Source: Shimwellia pseudoproteus (GTDB lineage: Bacteria > Pseudomonadota > Gammaproteobacteria > Enterobacterales > Enterobacteriaceae). Taken from it: a stretch of DNA of 64,000 nucleotides. Under the pieces are notes generated by a model that did not search any database, had not been told where the DNA came from, and worked only from the letters and a program-made list of their open reading frames with translations. Shown piece by piece: positions 9,137 through 18,507 of this stretch (position 1 is the first letter of the stretch; every line of letters starts with the position of its first letter). The stretch is from contig NZ_WBXP01000003.1 in NCBI RefSeq assembly GCF_016415625.1, forward strand, positions 88,918 through 152,917, written 5' to 3'. A program made the position numbers and the translations under genes.

Positions 9137-9509
9137 ACTGGCTGCTGGCCACCGCCAGATAGTGCTTCACAAAATCATCGCTCAATACCTCCCAGCGGGT
9201 AATCGTCCCCTGGGCAATCAGCCAGCTGTCCCCGGCGCGAAAATGAAACTGTTCGCCGCTTTGTTCGTTGACCATCCGCACTTCCCCGGACAACAACGTC
9301 GCCTGCTCGGTAAACGGATAATGCAGACGAAAACTGCCGCGGCGGGTACCAAAGTAACCGGCACTGGTGGCATCCCCCGGCGCACCCAGCGTCATGCGGC
9401 CAAATGCCTCAACATCCCCGCCGAGATCTTCAGCACCAATGGCGCTGAATTTCCCCCAGTTGTCCAGGGCATCAAGGGTGGTGCTGTCGTCAATTGCATA
9501 TAATTTCAT
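9135..9509 (-). CDS. Small cupin-domain protein
   Basis: A 124-residue protein with a single cupin barrel of the DUF861/Cupin_3 type (FTEQATLLSGEVRMV ... FRAGDSWLIAQGTITRWEV). Such proteins often sit next to amine- or amino-acid-degrading enzymes and their catalytic role is mostly unknown. ATG 9509 was chosen for its AAGGTAAC ribosome binding site. It begins 37 bases after the FAD oxidoreductase and is probably cotranscribed with it, so a shared pathway is likely. Confidence 0.75.
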   Translation of the reverse strand: MKLYAIDDSTTLDALDNWGKFSAIGAEDLGGDVEAFGRMTLGAPGDATSAGYFGTRRGSFRLHYPFTEQATLLSGEVRMVNEQSGEQFHFRAGDSWLIAQGTITRWEVLSDDFVKHYLAVASSQ

Positions 9510-9546
9510 GATGTTACCTTTTGATTGTCGTAAATGGATAGCGCCA

Positions 9547-10857
9547 TTAACGGCGTCCCTGCCAGTACCCGGCGGTCTGGTGCATCGCCTTACCAAGCGT
9601 GCACAGCAGCGCGCGGAAGTTATCTTTCCCGTTCAGTGACTGGCGCGGCACGCTGCTGATTAACCGGTAACGCTCACTGCCGCCGGTGATGCCCTCCGCC
9701 AGTACCTTGCAAATAATCTGGCTGGGGGTAACCCCAAAACCGCAGTACCCCTGGACAAAAAACGCATTATCGCGGCCCGGCAAGGTGCCAATCTGCGGGA
9801 ACAGATTGCGGGTGCTGGCCATCGGGCCGCCCCAGGCGAGGTCGATTTTCACTTTGTCGAGATAGGGGAAAATTTTCAGCATCCGGCGGCGGTTCCAGGC
9901 CTTGAGATCCCCGGGGATATAATCCACCAGCGGTGTCGCCGCCCCGAACAGCAGGCGGTTTTCCCGGGTGACCCGGTAGTAGTCGATAATCGGGCGAATA
10001 TCGCTGTAGGCCCCGCGAATCGGGCTGATACGCGCAATCAGTTCATCGGACAGCGGCTCGGTCATCAACTGAAAGGCGTAGGTATTAATGGTGGAGCGGT
10101 GCAATTCCGGCTCAAGGTGGTTAATAAACCCGTCACAGCACCACACCAGCTTGCTGGCGGTAACCGATCCTTTGGCGGTACGCACCCGGATCCTATCGCC
10201 ATAGCTAACCTCCACCACCGGGCTGTGTTCAAAAATGCGCCCGCCGTAGCGTGTCGTCAGGGCTTGCGCCTCCCCCAGTAACAGGTTCAGCGAATGGACA
10301 TGGCCGCCCCCCATATGCACCAGCCCGCTCTGATAAGCCCGGGAGCCAATCACCGATTGCAGTGCCTCGCCCTCGAGGTAGTGAATATCGTCGCGGGTAT
10401 TAAGTGACGTAAACAGCCCTTCCCACTGGCGCAATGTTTTGCTCTGGCGCGGGTTAAACCCCAGATAGACATACCCGGTCTGAAAATCCGCATCGATCTG
10501 GTAGCGCGCAATGCGCTCGCGCATAATTTGCGGGCCCAGCTCGCTCAGGGCGAGAATAGTCTTCACCCCCTCCTCGCCGACCGCGCTTTTTATTTTATCC
10601 AGATCGTGCCCGATCCCGGCCATTACCTGGCCACCGTTACGCCCGGAGCCGCCGAAGCCAAGGTAACGCGCCTCAAGCACCGCCGTATTGGTGATGCCTT
10701 TTTCCGCCAGTTCCAGGGCGGTATGGATCCCCGAGAATCCGCCGCCGATAATCACCACATCGACATCAATATCATTCTCAAGTGACGGAAAATTAAGATT
10801 ATATTTTTTTGTCGCCGTGTAATACGTGGCGGTTTCGTCAATATGCATAGCAGCCAT
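9547..10857 (-). CDS. FAD-dependent amine oxidoreductase (PuuB-like, DAO family)
   Basis: A 436-residue member of the D-amino-acid-oxidase fold. The dinucleotide-binding GGGFSG (38-43) is followed by the GFGGSGRNGGQV segment typical of gamma-glutamylputrescine oxidase PuuB (426 residues in E. coli), and by WGGPMASTRNLFPQIG and QGYCGFGVTPSQ near the C-terminus. Family members oxidise secondary or primary amines with release of H2O2. No other puu genes are present, so the substrate is open. The start may be ATG 10857 or 10848. It is divergent from an AraC-type regulator, its probable controller. Confidence 0.82.
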   Translation of the reverse strand: MAAMHIDETATYYTATKKYNLNFPSLENDIDVDVVIIGGGFSGIHTALELAEKGITNTAVLEARYLGFGGSGRNGGQVMAGIGHDLDKIKSAVGEEGVKTILALSELGPQIMRERIARYQIDADFQTGYVYLGFNPRQSKTLRQWEGLFTSLNTRDDIHYLEGEALQSVIGSRAYQSGLVHMGGGHVHSLNLLLGEAQALTTRYGGRIFEHSPVVEVSYGDRIRVRTAKGSVTASKLVWCCDGFINHLEPELHRSTINTYAFQLMTEPLSDELIARISPIRGAYSDIRPIIDYYRVTRENRLLFGAATPLVDYIPGDLKAWNRRRMLKIFPYLDKVKIDLAWGGPMASTRNLFPQIGTLPGRDNAFFVQGYCGFGVTPSQIICKVLAEGITGGSERYRLISSVPRQSLNGKDNFRALLCTLGKAMHQTAGYWQGRR

Positions 10858-11018
10858 CCCGTAACACCGTAATGGCCAGTATTAGTAACCGGGTTAATGA
10901 GAGCTGTATTGAATATTTACGACAAAAACCTGGCGAGTTTTTAATTTAATGTTAAATCTTTGTTGCATCAAGGTTTGTAAATTACGGTCAATCAATCCCC
11001 GATCCCGGGAAGGTCATT

Positions 11019-11846
11019 ATGTTAACGTCACGCACGGCAAGCCCCGCCGCCTGCCCAGAGCAGCCTTACTTTGTGGTGAGTGCCGGTTCGCCCTACTACC
11101 AGCGCGAGATCCGCCAGTCCGGCATCAGCCATTTTTACCGCTTCCGGGTTACCGCCCCCCCTGGCCCGGCGCTGGCGATACCGGACGGCTGCGTGGATAT
11201 TCTGTTTGACTGCGACAGCAGTGATCCCCGGGCCAGGGTCTGCGGCACGCTGATGCACGCCCGGGCCGTGGAACTACGCTGCGGGCATCACTATTTTGGC
11301 GTGCGGTTTCTGCCGGGCATGATGCCGGACTTTCTCGACCTCCAGGCCGAACAGTTACCGGGCCATGAATTTAACTTCCTCGATGCGGTACCGGATGGCC
11401 GCACCGCCTTTGAGCAGATAGTCAGCGCGGATACCTTTTCCCGCCAGATAGCGCTATTTAACCACCATTTTGCCAGCCGTTCCCTGCGCGCGCCCTGTGA
11501 GGTGATCCGCTACGCCATCGAGCGTATTCGCCAGCAGCACGGTAATATTCGTATCGACGCGCTGGAAACCCGCACCGGTTACAGCAGCCGGACCCTGCAG
11601 CGCCTGTTCCGGGCCGACACCGGCATGTCCCCGAAAGGTTTTTGCCGGGTGGTACGGTTCCAGTCAGCAATCCACGCCCTCAGCCACAGCCCGGCGCCGC
11701 ATTTATCGCGTATCGCGCTGGACCTCGGCTTTAGCGATCAGTCCCACTTTTTACGGGAATTCAGGGCGTTAAATAACACCACCCCCGGGGAGTACTGGCA
11801 CTATATGGCCGCCATGGCCTACGCCAGCCGCATTCAGCATGGCTGA
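11019..11846 (+). CDS. AraC-family transcriptional regulator
   Basis: A 275-residue protein whose C-terminal ~100 residues form the double helix-turn-helix of the AraC family (ALETRTGYSSRTLQRLFR ... IALDLGFSDQSHFLREF). The N-terminal half resembles the sensory domain of DUF6597-type AraC proteins. It is transcribed away from the FAD oxidoreductase/cupin pair across 161 bases and towards the APC permease, so it probably controls one or both. A GAAGG lies before the ATG. Confidence 0.85.
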   Translation: MLTSRTASPAACPEQPYFVVSAGSPYYQREIRQSGISHFYRFRVTAPPGPALAIPDGCVDILFDCDSSDPRARVCGTLMHARAVELRCGHHYFGVRFLPGMMPDFLDLQAEQLPGHEFNFLDAVPDGRTAFEQIVSADTFSRQIALFNHHFASRSLRAPCEVIRYAIERIRQQHGNIRIDALETRTGYSSRTLQRLFRADTGMSPKGFCRVVRFQSAIHALSHSPAPHLSRIALDLGFSDQSHFLREFRALNNTTPGEYWHYMAAMAYASRIQHG

Positions 11847-12006
11847 ATGTGACGCACCGCAAAACCCCGTATGGTGGCCCGTGGCGCTGTCCGATTTCTT
11901 CTATCTTTGCTTATGCGCTTCATGAACTATCAGCCTGTCCACCTGCCCTGGCAGCCGCCTACCTGCGCGCCGCCAGATAACAAGATTCTGATAACAGGAC
12001 ATGTTT

Positions 12007-13395
12007 ATGAACGCAAAGACAGGATTACGGAAAAACAGCATTGGCTTGTTCTCGCTTATTTTTTTTGTGGTTGCCGCCGCCTCCCCGCTCACCGGGGTGG
12101 TCGGGGGGTTACCGGTCGCCATTTTTGCCGGTAACGGTGCCGGGATCCCGGTGGTCTATCTACTGGCCTGCCTGATCCTGATGACCTTCTCCGTGGGGTT
12201 TATCGCCATGAGCAGGCACGTCACCAATGCCGGGGCTTTTTACGCGTATATCTCTCTCGGCCTCGGCAGGCACAGCGGCGCCGCCGCCTCTATTCTGGCC
12301 CTGCTGGGGTATATCTCCATCCAGATTGCTATCGTCTCAATGCTGGGGTTTTTTACTGAGGCGCTGCTCAGCCAGCACTTCCGCGCCGCACCGCCCTGGT
12401 GGGTATTAAGCGGGGCATTTGTCGCCATCGTCTGGGTAATGAGCATTAAAAAGGTGGAAATCGGCGGGAAAATCCTCGGCGTACTGATGCTGGCAGAAGT
12501 GGCTATCATGCTGCTGACCGACACCGCCATCGTGACGCAAAAAGCCGGTTCGCTGACCTTTGCCCCGTTCACACCGGCGGTGTTTATGGACGGCCATCTG
12601 GGCATTGCGTTTATCTTCGCCATTGCGGCGTATATCGGCTTTGAATCGACGGCGATTTACGGGGAAGAGTGCCGGGAGCCACAAAAAACCGTCCCCCGGG
12701 CCACCCTCTGTTCGCTGTTGATCATTACCGCCTTTTTCAGTTTCACCAGTTGGGCGCTGGTCCAGGCCTGGGATATCAACCAGATAAGCGCCATCGCCCG
12801 GCGCGATCCGGGGAATTTCGTGTTTGATATTACCCGCCAGTACGTGGGCCAGTGGGCGGTAGATACTATGTCTATTTTGCTTATCACCAGCCTGTTCGCC
12901 GCCACGCTGGCCTTCCACAACAACATTGCCCGCTATTTTTTCAGTATCGCCCGGGATGGCCTGATCTGGCATACACTCTCCGCCACCCATCCGCACCACG
13001 GCACGCCGCATCACGCCTGCCACGTCTATAGTCTGGTGTTAATGGCCCTGCTGGGTGCTATGGGGCTGGCCGGGTTAGATCCGATGGCGCAGATTTTTGC
13101 CTTCGGCTCGGCCATTGCGACCTTGTCAGTTCTGGTACTGCAAACCGGGGTGTCCGCGGCGGTACTGGCCTTCTTCCACCGCCGCCCGCAGCTCAACCAT
13201 AACCGCTGGCAGATTCGCTATGCGCCGCTGTTGTCGCTCTGTTTTATGGCGGGGACCATTGTCCTGGTGGTGGAAAATTTACAGCTATTGAGCGGCAGTG
13301 ACTCCCGGCTGATCATGGGGATTCCCTGGTTAATCCTGCTGTGTGTTGCGCTGGGTTACCTGCTGGCCTGGCGGCGGCCGGTGGTCGCACTGTAG
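12007..13395 (+). CDS. APC-family amino acid/amine permease
   Basis: An inner-membrane transporter of the amino acid-polyamine-organocation superfamily, 462 residues with about 12 hydrophobic segments. The first helix has the family motif VVAAASPLTGVVGGLP, and GFESTAIYGEECREPQKTVPRA is the usual loop after helix 6. ATG 12007 is preferred over 12001 because AGGA lies 7 bases before it. The neighbouring amine oxidase suggests an amine or amino acid substrate taken up for oxidation; that link is inference. Confidence 0.88.
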   Translation: MNAKTGLRKNSIGLFSLIFFVVAAASPLTGVVGGLPVAIFAGNGAGIPVVYLLACLILMTFSVGFIAMSRHVTNAGAFYAYISLGLGRHSGAAASILALLGYISIQIAIVSMLGFFTEALLSQHFRAAPPWWVLSGAFVAIVWVMSIKKVEIGGKILGVLMLAEVAIMLLTDTAIVTQKAGSLTFAPFTPAVFMDGHLGIAFIFAIAAYIGFESTAIYGEECREPQKTVPRATLCSLLIITAFFSFTSWALVQAWDINQISAIARRDPGNFVFDITRQYVGQWAVDTMSILLITSLFAATLAFHNNIARYFFSIARDGLIWHTLSATHPHHGTPHHACHVYSLVLMALLGAMGLAGLDPMAQIFAFGSAIATLSVLVLQTGVSAAVLAFFHRRPQLNHNRWQIRYAPLLSLCFMAGTIVLVVENLQLLSGSDSRLIMGIPWLILLCVALGYLLAWRRPVVAL

Positions 13396-13648
13396 GCCTC
13401 CAGCCACACGATGACCCCGGTTGAGGATGAAAAATATTCATCTGACCGGGTGTCATTATTTCGCGGGCTGATTACACATCTGCACACATATTTCTGCACC
13501 AAAGCCGCAATAATTGCGTAGTCCACCGGCGCCATCCCCGCCAGTATATAAAACGTACGTTTCAGGCCGTGCTCAGGATGCGCCGCCTCTGCCGGGTGTC
13601 GGTTACCAGGACGGTATCGCCGCGCCGCCGCAACAGGAGAACAATACG

Positions 13649-14599
13649 ATGCAACAACGTACGCTGGGTACGACGGGGTTATCGATTCCACCACTGGTAT
13701 TCGGGGGTAACGTCTTCGGCTGGACCGCTGACCAGGCGCAAAGTTTTCGTCTGTTAGATGCCCTGCTGGAGCGGGGATTAACGGCAGTGGATACCGCCGA
13801 TGTCTATTCGGCCTGGGCGCCCGGTAACCGGGGGGGAGAATCGGAAACCATTATCGGTAACTGGCTGGCGGCACACCCCGGTGCCCGGGATAAAATCACC
13901 CTGTTCACCAAAGTCGGGGCCGATCTCGGCGGCGATAAAAAAGGGCTTTCTGCCCGCTGGATAAACCAGGCGGTAGAGGATTCGCTGCGCCGTCTGCGCA
14001 CCGATTATATTGATTTATATTTCTCCCACTGGCCGGATAAAGAAACCCCGCTGGATGAAACCCTCGGCGCCTTTGATACATTACTTAAGGCCGGGAAAGT
14101 GCGGGCGATTGGGGCATCCAACCTCAATGCCGACCAGCTTCAGGCGGCGCTGACGGTGGCCGACAGCCAGAGCCTGCCGCGCTACCAGGTGTTGCAGCCG
14201 GAATACAATCTGTATGACCGCGCCAGCTTCGAGGGAACCCTGCAAAAACTGTGCGCCCGGCAGCATATCGCCGTGGTGACTTACTACAGCCTGGCGTCCG
14301 GTTTTCTCTCCGGTAAGTACCGCCAGCAGAGCGATCTGCAACAGAGCCAGCGCGGTTCACGGGTGGCGGACTACCTTAACCCTCGCGGTATGGCGCTGCT
14401 GGAGGCGCTGGATCAGGTTGCCGAAGAGCACAATACTCGCCCGGCCCAGGTAGCACTGGCGTGGTTAATTAATCGCCCGGGGGTTACCGCCCCGATTGCC
14501 AGCGCAACGCGTGTTGAGCAACTGGATGACTTTGTCGGCGCCCTGGCGCTGGAACTGACCCCACAACAGATGGAACGGCTCACCCGGGCCGGTGCATAA
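13649..14599 (+). CDS. Aldo/keto reductase
   Basis: A 316-residue NAD(P)H-dependent oxidoreductase with the aldo/keto reductase tetrad visible: D48 and Y53 (TAVDTADVYS), K88 (LFTKVG) and H127 (YFSHWPD). The C-terminal segment VTAPIASATRVEQLDDF binds the cofactor phosphate in this family. AGGAGA precedes the ATG by 8 bases. Substrate unknown. It is separated from the permease by 253 bases and ends at a strong terminator, so it is probably its own transcription unit. Confidence 0.9.
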   Translation: MQQRTLGTTGLSIPPLVFGGNVFGWTADQAQSFRLLDALLERGLTAVDTADVYSAWAPGNRGGESETIIGNWLAAHPGARDKITLFTKVGADLGGDKKGLSARWINQAVEDSLRRLRTDYIDLYFSHWPDKETPLDETLGAFDTLLKAGKVRAIGASNLNADQLQAALTVADSQSLPRYQVLQPEYNLYDRASFEGTLQKLCARQHIAVVTYYSLASGFLSGKYRQQSDLQQSQRGSRVADYLNPRGMALLEALDQVAEEHNTRPAQVALAWLINRPGVTAPIASATRVEQLDDFVGALALELTPQQMERLTRAGA

Positions 14600-14606
14600 C
14601 ACCTGC

Positions 14607-14640
14607 CGCTGCCGTTGTAGCGCAACGGCAGCGTTCTTCT
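14607..14640 (+). terminator. Intrinsic terminator after the aldo/keto reductase gene
   Basis: CGCTGCCGTTG and CAACGGCAGCG form a perfect 11-base-pair stem with a 5-base loop, followed by TTCTTCT. Confidence 0.8.
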
Positions 14641-14653
14641 CGCGCTCATTCTT

Positions 14654-14677
14654 GTTCTCGTCCTCGTTCTCGTCCTC
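14654..14677. repeat. Two tandem copies of a 12-bp CT-rich unit
   Basis: GTTCTCGTCCTC occurs twice in direct succession, and partial copies flank it. It lies between the terminator and the fiu promoter region; no function is evident. Confidence 0.7.
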
Positions 14678-14801
14678 GTCGCCGTTATTCCTGCGCTGCC
14701 TGTCGCCCCGGCACCCGCTTTCCCGCTGATACGGCAAATTTTCACATTATGTAAACAAATGTATTTATTTTTTGGTTAATGAATGGTAAACAATGCAACG
14801 C

Positions 14802-14828
14802 AAATGATAAGTAGTATCACTATCATTT
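14802..14828 (+). promoter_or_regulatory. Fur-box-like site upstream of fiu
   Basis: AAATGATA and TATCATTT are perfect 8-base inverted arms around an 11-base spacer, resembling the GATAATGATAATCATTATC Fur consensus. The site lies about 110 bases before the fiu start codon. E. coli fiu is Fur-repressed, so iron control here is expected; the exact site is inference. Confidence 0.65.
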
Positions 14829-14937
14829 ACATTTAACAGGCCGGTACGCCGTTTCACCTGCGTCTTTCACTCCCCGGTATACGGGGAACTCGCCGCGCCG
14901 GCATTACATTAATTAAAAAAATAAGCTACTCATTGAT

Positions 14938-17220
14938 ATGGAAAAACATCGCAATTTACCCTTTGGCAGCCGGCATTCGCTGACATTCTTCACGGGCTTA
15001 TGTATTGGTTTAACCCCGCTGGCTCAGGCAGCAGAAAAAGAGCATCAGGCAGACGACGACACCCTGGTGGTGGAGTCAGCCCCCCCTTCCCTGTATGCCC
15101 CGAAACAGTCAGCGGACCCTAAATTCACCCGCCCGGTGGCCGATACCACCCGTACCATGACCGTGATCCCGGAGCAGGTGATTAAAGATCAAGGGGCCAC
15201 CACACTAACAGATGCCCTGAAAAATGTCCCCGGCGTGGGGGCGTTCTATGCCGGGGAAAACGGTAATACCTCCACCGGTGATGCGATTTATATGCGCGGG
15301 ATGGATACCTCAAACAGTATTTATCTCGACGGTATCCGGGATATCGGCACCGTCTCCCGGGATGTGTTTAATACCGAGCAAGTCGAAGTGATTAAAGGGC
15401 CCTCCGGCAGTGATTATGGCCGCAGCGCCCCTACCGGCTCGATCAATATGATCAGTAAACAGCCGCGCCTCGACACCGGGCTGGATGCCTCTGTCAGTGC
15501 CGGGAGCGCCTGGTTCCGCCGCGGCACCCTGGACGCCAACCAGGTCATCAATGACAACACCGCGTTTCGGCTGAATTTAATGGGCGAAAAAACCCACGAC
15601 GCCGGCCGGGATAACGTCACCAATGAGCGTTATGGGGTCGCGCCGTCGCTGGCTTTTGGCCTTGATACCTCCACCCGGCTGTACCTTAACTACCTGCATG
15701 TGCACCAGCACAACACCCCGGACGGCAATATTCCGACCATCGGCCTGCCCGGGTATTCAGCCCCGTCGGCCCGTACCGCGGCGCTGAACAGTTCCGGCAA
15801 GGTCAATACCAGTAACTTTTACGGCACCGACTCGGATTACGATAACTCCACCACTGATACCGCCACGATCCGCTTCGAATATGATCTGACAGACACCACC
15901 ACCCTGCGTAATACCACCCGCTGGTCGCGTATCAAGCAGGACTATATTCTGACCTCGTTTATGGCCGGTGACAGTAATATCACCATGGGTAACCCTAATG
16001 ATGTCGGCACCTGGAGCATGGCCCGCTCGATGAATACCCGGGATGCCAATAACCGCATTCTCACCAACCAGACCAATATCACGTCAAGATTCAGTACCGG
16101 CAGTATTGGCCATGATGTCAGTGCCGGGGTGGAATTTACCCGGGAGACCCAGACCAACTACGGGGTGAATGCCCTGACCGCGCCGCCGGTCAATATTTAC
16201 TCGCCGTCGAGCAGCGTTAAATTGCCGGGGCTGGATCGCAATGGCGCTAATGCCAATGGCCGCACTGACACCTTTGGGATCTATGCCTTCGACACGCTGC
16301 AAATCACCCGCGATATTGAACTGAACGGCGGGATCCGTCTGGACAATTACCACACCGATTATGACAGTTCCAGCCAGTGCGGCGGCACCGGCCGTGGTGC
16401 GGTGGTTTGCCCACCGGGAGTGGCTAAAAACGCGGTGGTCAAAACCGTGGACACGTCTGACTCCGGCAATCTGGTGAACTGGAAAGCCGGGGCCCTCTAC
16501 CACCTGACCAAAAACGGCAACCTGTATATTAACTACGCGGTTTCCCAGCAGCCGCCGGGGGGGAACAACTTCTCCCTTGCCCAGTCCGGCAGCGGCAACA
16601 GCGCCAACCGGACGGACTTCCAGCCCCAGCGGGCAAAAACCACCGAGATAGGCACCAAATGGCAGCTGTTTGATCAGCGCCTGCTGCTGACCGCCACCCT
16701 GTTCCGCACCGAGATTGAAAACGAAGTGGAAGCCAACGACGATGGCACCTATTCCCAGTACGGTAAAAAGCGGGTGGAGGGCTATGAGTTATCCGCCCAG
16801 GGAAATATCACTGCGGACTGGCAAGTGATGGGGGGTTACACCCTGCAGCACGCCAGCATCAAAACCGGGGCCGATATCACCCAGGACGGCAGCAGTGGCC
16901 TGCCCTACACCCCGGAGCACGCCTTCACGATGTGGAGCCAGTACCAGCTCACCAGTGACCTCTCCATTGGCGGCGGCGCCCGCTATGTGGGCGGCATGAA
17001 ACGCGGCACCGACGGCGCAGTCGGCACCCCGTCCTTTACCGAAGGGTATTGGGTTGGCGATGCGAAACTGGGTTACCGGGTTAACCGCAATCTGGATCTC
17101 CAGCTCAACGTCTATAACCTGTTTGATACCAACTATGTGGCCTCAATCAATAAGAGCGGCTACCGTTATAAACCCGGCGAGCCGCGCACCTTCCTGCTGA
17201 CGGCCAACGTCCATTTCTAA
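14938..17220 (+). CDS. fiu: Catecholate siderophore TonB-dependent receptor Fiu
   Basis: Outer-membrane receptor for monomeric catechols such as dihydroxybenzoylserine. The 760-residue length equals E. coli Fiu and the similarity is continuous. A signal peptide (residues 1 to about 31) precedes the plug domain ([55 protein letters not shown]) and the 22-strand barrel, which ends in the terminal aromatic motif TANVHF. A Fur-like box lies upstream and ybiX follows, as in E. coli. TonB and ExbBD are not in the window. Confidence 0.97.
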   Translation: MEKHRNLPFGSRHSLTFFTGLCIGLTPLAQAAEKEHQADDDTLVVESAPPSLYAPKQSADPKFTRPVADTTRTMTVIPEQVIKDQGATTLTDALKNVPGVGAFYAGENGNTSTGDAIYMRGMDTSNSIYLDGIRDIGTVSRDVFNTEQVEVIKGPSGSDYGRSAPTGSINMISKQPRLDTGLDASVSAGSAWFRRGTLDANQVINDNTAFRLNLMGEKTHDAGRDNVTNERYGVAPSLAFGLDTSTRLYLNYLHVHQHNTPDGNIPTIGLPGYSAPSARTAALNSSGKVNTSNFYGTDSDYDNSTTDTATIRFEYDLTDTTTLRNTTRWSRIKQDYILTSFMAGDSNITMGNPNDVGTWSMARSMNTRDANNRILTNQTNITSRFSTGSIGHDVSAGVEFTRETQTNYGVNALTAPPVNIYSPSSSVKLPGLDRNGANANGRTDTFGIYAFDTLQITRDIELNGGIRLDNYHTDYDSSSQCGGTGRGAVVCPPGVAKNAVVKTVDTSDSGNLVNWKAGALYHLTKNGNLYINYAVSQQPPGGNNFSLAQSGSGNSANRTDFQPQRAKTTEIGTKWQLFDQRLLLTATLFRTEIENEVEANDDGTYSQYGKKRVEGYELSAQGNITADWQVMGGYTLQHASIKTGADITQDGSSGLPYTPEHAFTMWSQYQLTSDLSIGGGARYVGGMKRGTDGAVGTPSFTEGYWVGDAKLGYRVNRNLDLQLNVYNLFDTNYVASINKSGYRYKPGEPRTFLLTANVHF

Positions 17221-17229
17221 TCTGTAAGC

Positions 17230-17254
17230 GGGATGGTGCAGGACGCACCATCCC
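17230..17254 (+). other. Intercistronic hairpin between fiu and ybiX
   Basis: GGGATGGTGC and GCACCATCCC form a perfect 10-base-pair stem with a 5-base loop. No U-tract follows, so it may stabilise or process the fiu-ybiX mRNA rather than terminate it. Confidence 0.6.
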
Positions 17255-17267
17255 CGGAGATAGCGCC

Positions 17268-17945
17268 ATGATGTATCACATTCCCCGGATTTTATCTGCC
17301 GATCAACTCTCCTGGTTCAGCGAGCAACTGGCCTGCGCCCAGTGGATTGATGGCCGCGCCACCACCGGTGATCAGGGGGCGAAAGTGAAAAATAACCAGC
17401 AGGTGGATACCCGGACCCCGCAGTATCAGATCCTGCAATCCCGGGTGCTGGAAGCCCTGGATGCCAGCCCGCTGTTTTTCTCTGCGGCCCTGCCGCGCAC
17501 GATTTCTCCGCCGCTGTTTAACCGCTATCGCCAGGAAGAGACCTACGGTTTTCATGTGGATGGCGCGGTGCGCAGCCACCCAACCGCAGGCTGGATGCGT
17601 ACCGATTTGTCCGCCACGCTGTTCCTTAGCCACCCGGACAGCTACCAGGGGGGCGAGCTGGTAATTAACGACACCTACGGCCAGCACCGGGTAAAACTCC
17701 CCGCCGGGGATCTGGTGCTCTACCCTTCCAGCAGCCTGCATTGCGTAACCCCGGTTACCGGTGGTGAACGCGTTGCGTCCTTTATGTGGTTACAGTCGAT
17801 GATCCGCAGCAATCAGCAGCGGGCGATGTTGTGTGATCTCGATAAAAATATTCAGTCCCTGCGCGCTAAATTTGGCGAGGGGGAGGAAGTGTTGTCACTG
17901 CTGAATATGTACCATAACCTGCTGCGCAGTTGGTCTGAGCTTTAG
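17268..17945 (+). CDS. ybiX: PKHD-type 2-oxoglutarate/Fe(II) hydroxylase YbiX (PiuC family)
   Basis: A 225-residue dioxygenase of the prolyl-4-hydroxylase-like family, the same length as E. coli YbiX. The iron ligands lie in [13 protein letters not shown] (HxD) and SSLHCVTPV (distal His), with the 2-oxoglutarate-binding Arg in [10 protein letters not shown]. Pseudomonas PiuC and E. coli YbiX are encoded beside catecholate receptors and linked to siderophore uptake, but the substrate is unknown. It follows fiu after 47 bases and is probably in the same Fur-controlled operon. Confidence 0.95.
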   Translation: MMYHIPRILSADQLSWFSEQLACAQWIDGRATTGDQGAKVKNNQQVDTRTPQYQILQSRVLEALDASPLFFSAALPRTISPPLFNRYRQEETYGFHVDGAVRSHPTAGWMRTDLSATLFLSHPDSYQGGELVINDTYGQHRVKLPAGDLVLYPSSSLHCVTPVTGGERVASFMWLQSMIRSNQQRAMLCDLDKNIQSLRAKFGEGEEVLSLLNMYHNLLRSWSEL

Positions 17946-18258
17946 CGCCAGAGATCCCGTGGCGGGCGCTGATCCCGCCGATCGCCTGTGTTTCCGGCCC
18001 GCACTCCCCGCCGTTTACCGTTATCTCTCCTGCCTTGTTTCTGTCTTGCTCCCGGGCCATCGCGATGTTGAATCTGGGTTATCACCCGGGTGAGCCACAT
18101 CGGGCAACCGTACTGATACCGTTGCTGTCCTGCGAAGGCCATTCGATGTTTTGCGGATTGTTGGGCCTGTACGCAACCGTTATATATGGCTGTCGTTATA
18201 CCCTGCTTGACAAAAAAAACCGAAAACTTACCCCGTTAGCAACACATGGACCCCGTAA
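17946..18258. other. Intergenic region before the symporter operon
   Basis: About 310 bases with no supported gene. A short hairpin (GGCGGG/CCCGCC at 17961-17979) follows the ybiX stop. A TTGACA at 18207-18212 is -35-like but lacks a convincing -10 at normal spacing. Nothing else was recognised; the promoter of the following operon should lie here. Confidence 0.4.
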
Positions 18259-18507
18259 ATGGACATCACAACAAATGGTTTTGAGAGGCGATGGTTCGCC
18301 GTTTTTATGGCGATGTATCTGCTGATAATCTTGCCACTGCCGCTGTTTTTTAATACCCACTACGCCGCCGGGTGGCTGGGGGTGCCGGTCTTTATCTATG
18401 GCTGGCTGATCCATGGCACCCTGGTGGTAGGGCTGATTGCGCTGTTCGCCCGGCAATGCCTGGGGCGCCCGGAATACCAGGACAGCCCCGGGGAGGCGGC
18501 GCCATGA
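18259..18507 (+). CDS. Small two-helix membrane protein, putative symporter partner
   Basis: An 82-residue protein with two hydrophobic segments (about residues 13-31 and 39-63) joined by a short loop. It resembles DUF3311/DUF997-type small proteins that are often encoded directly before sodium:solute symporters, like YhdT before PanF in E. coli. Its TGA overlaps the symporter ATG (ATGA), so the two are translationally coupled and probably form one transport unit. Family placement is tentative. Confidence 0.65.
   Translation: MDITTNGFERRWFAVFMAMYLLIILPLPLFFNTHYAAGWLGVPVFIYGWLIHGTLVVGLIALFARQCLGRPEYQDSPGEAAP

Noticed and set aside
13356..13694. Minus-strand 112-codon open frame containing a plausible stretch (TFYILAGMAPVDYAIIAALVQKYV)
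   Set aside because: It overlaps the ends of two well-supported plus-strand genes, lacks a ribosome binding site, and matches no family I recognise. It could be a decayed fragment but cannot be supported.
14413..14745. Asp/Glu/Asn-rich minus-strand frame over the CT-rich repeat
   Set aside because: The low-complexity composition simply reflects the tandem GTTCTCGTCCTC repeat and overlaps the aldo/keto reductase gene.
18207..18235. Sigma-70 promoter with TTGACA before the symporter operon
   Set aside because: No acceptable -10 element at 16-18 bases spacing, so not called as a promoter.
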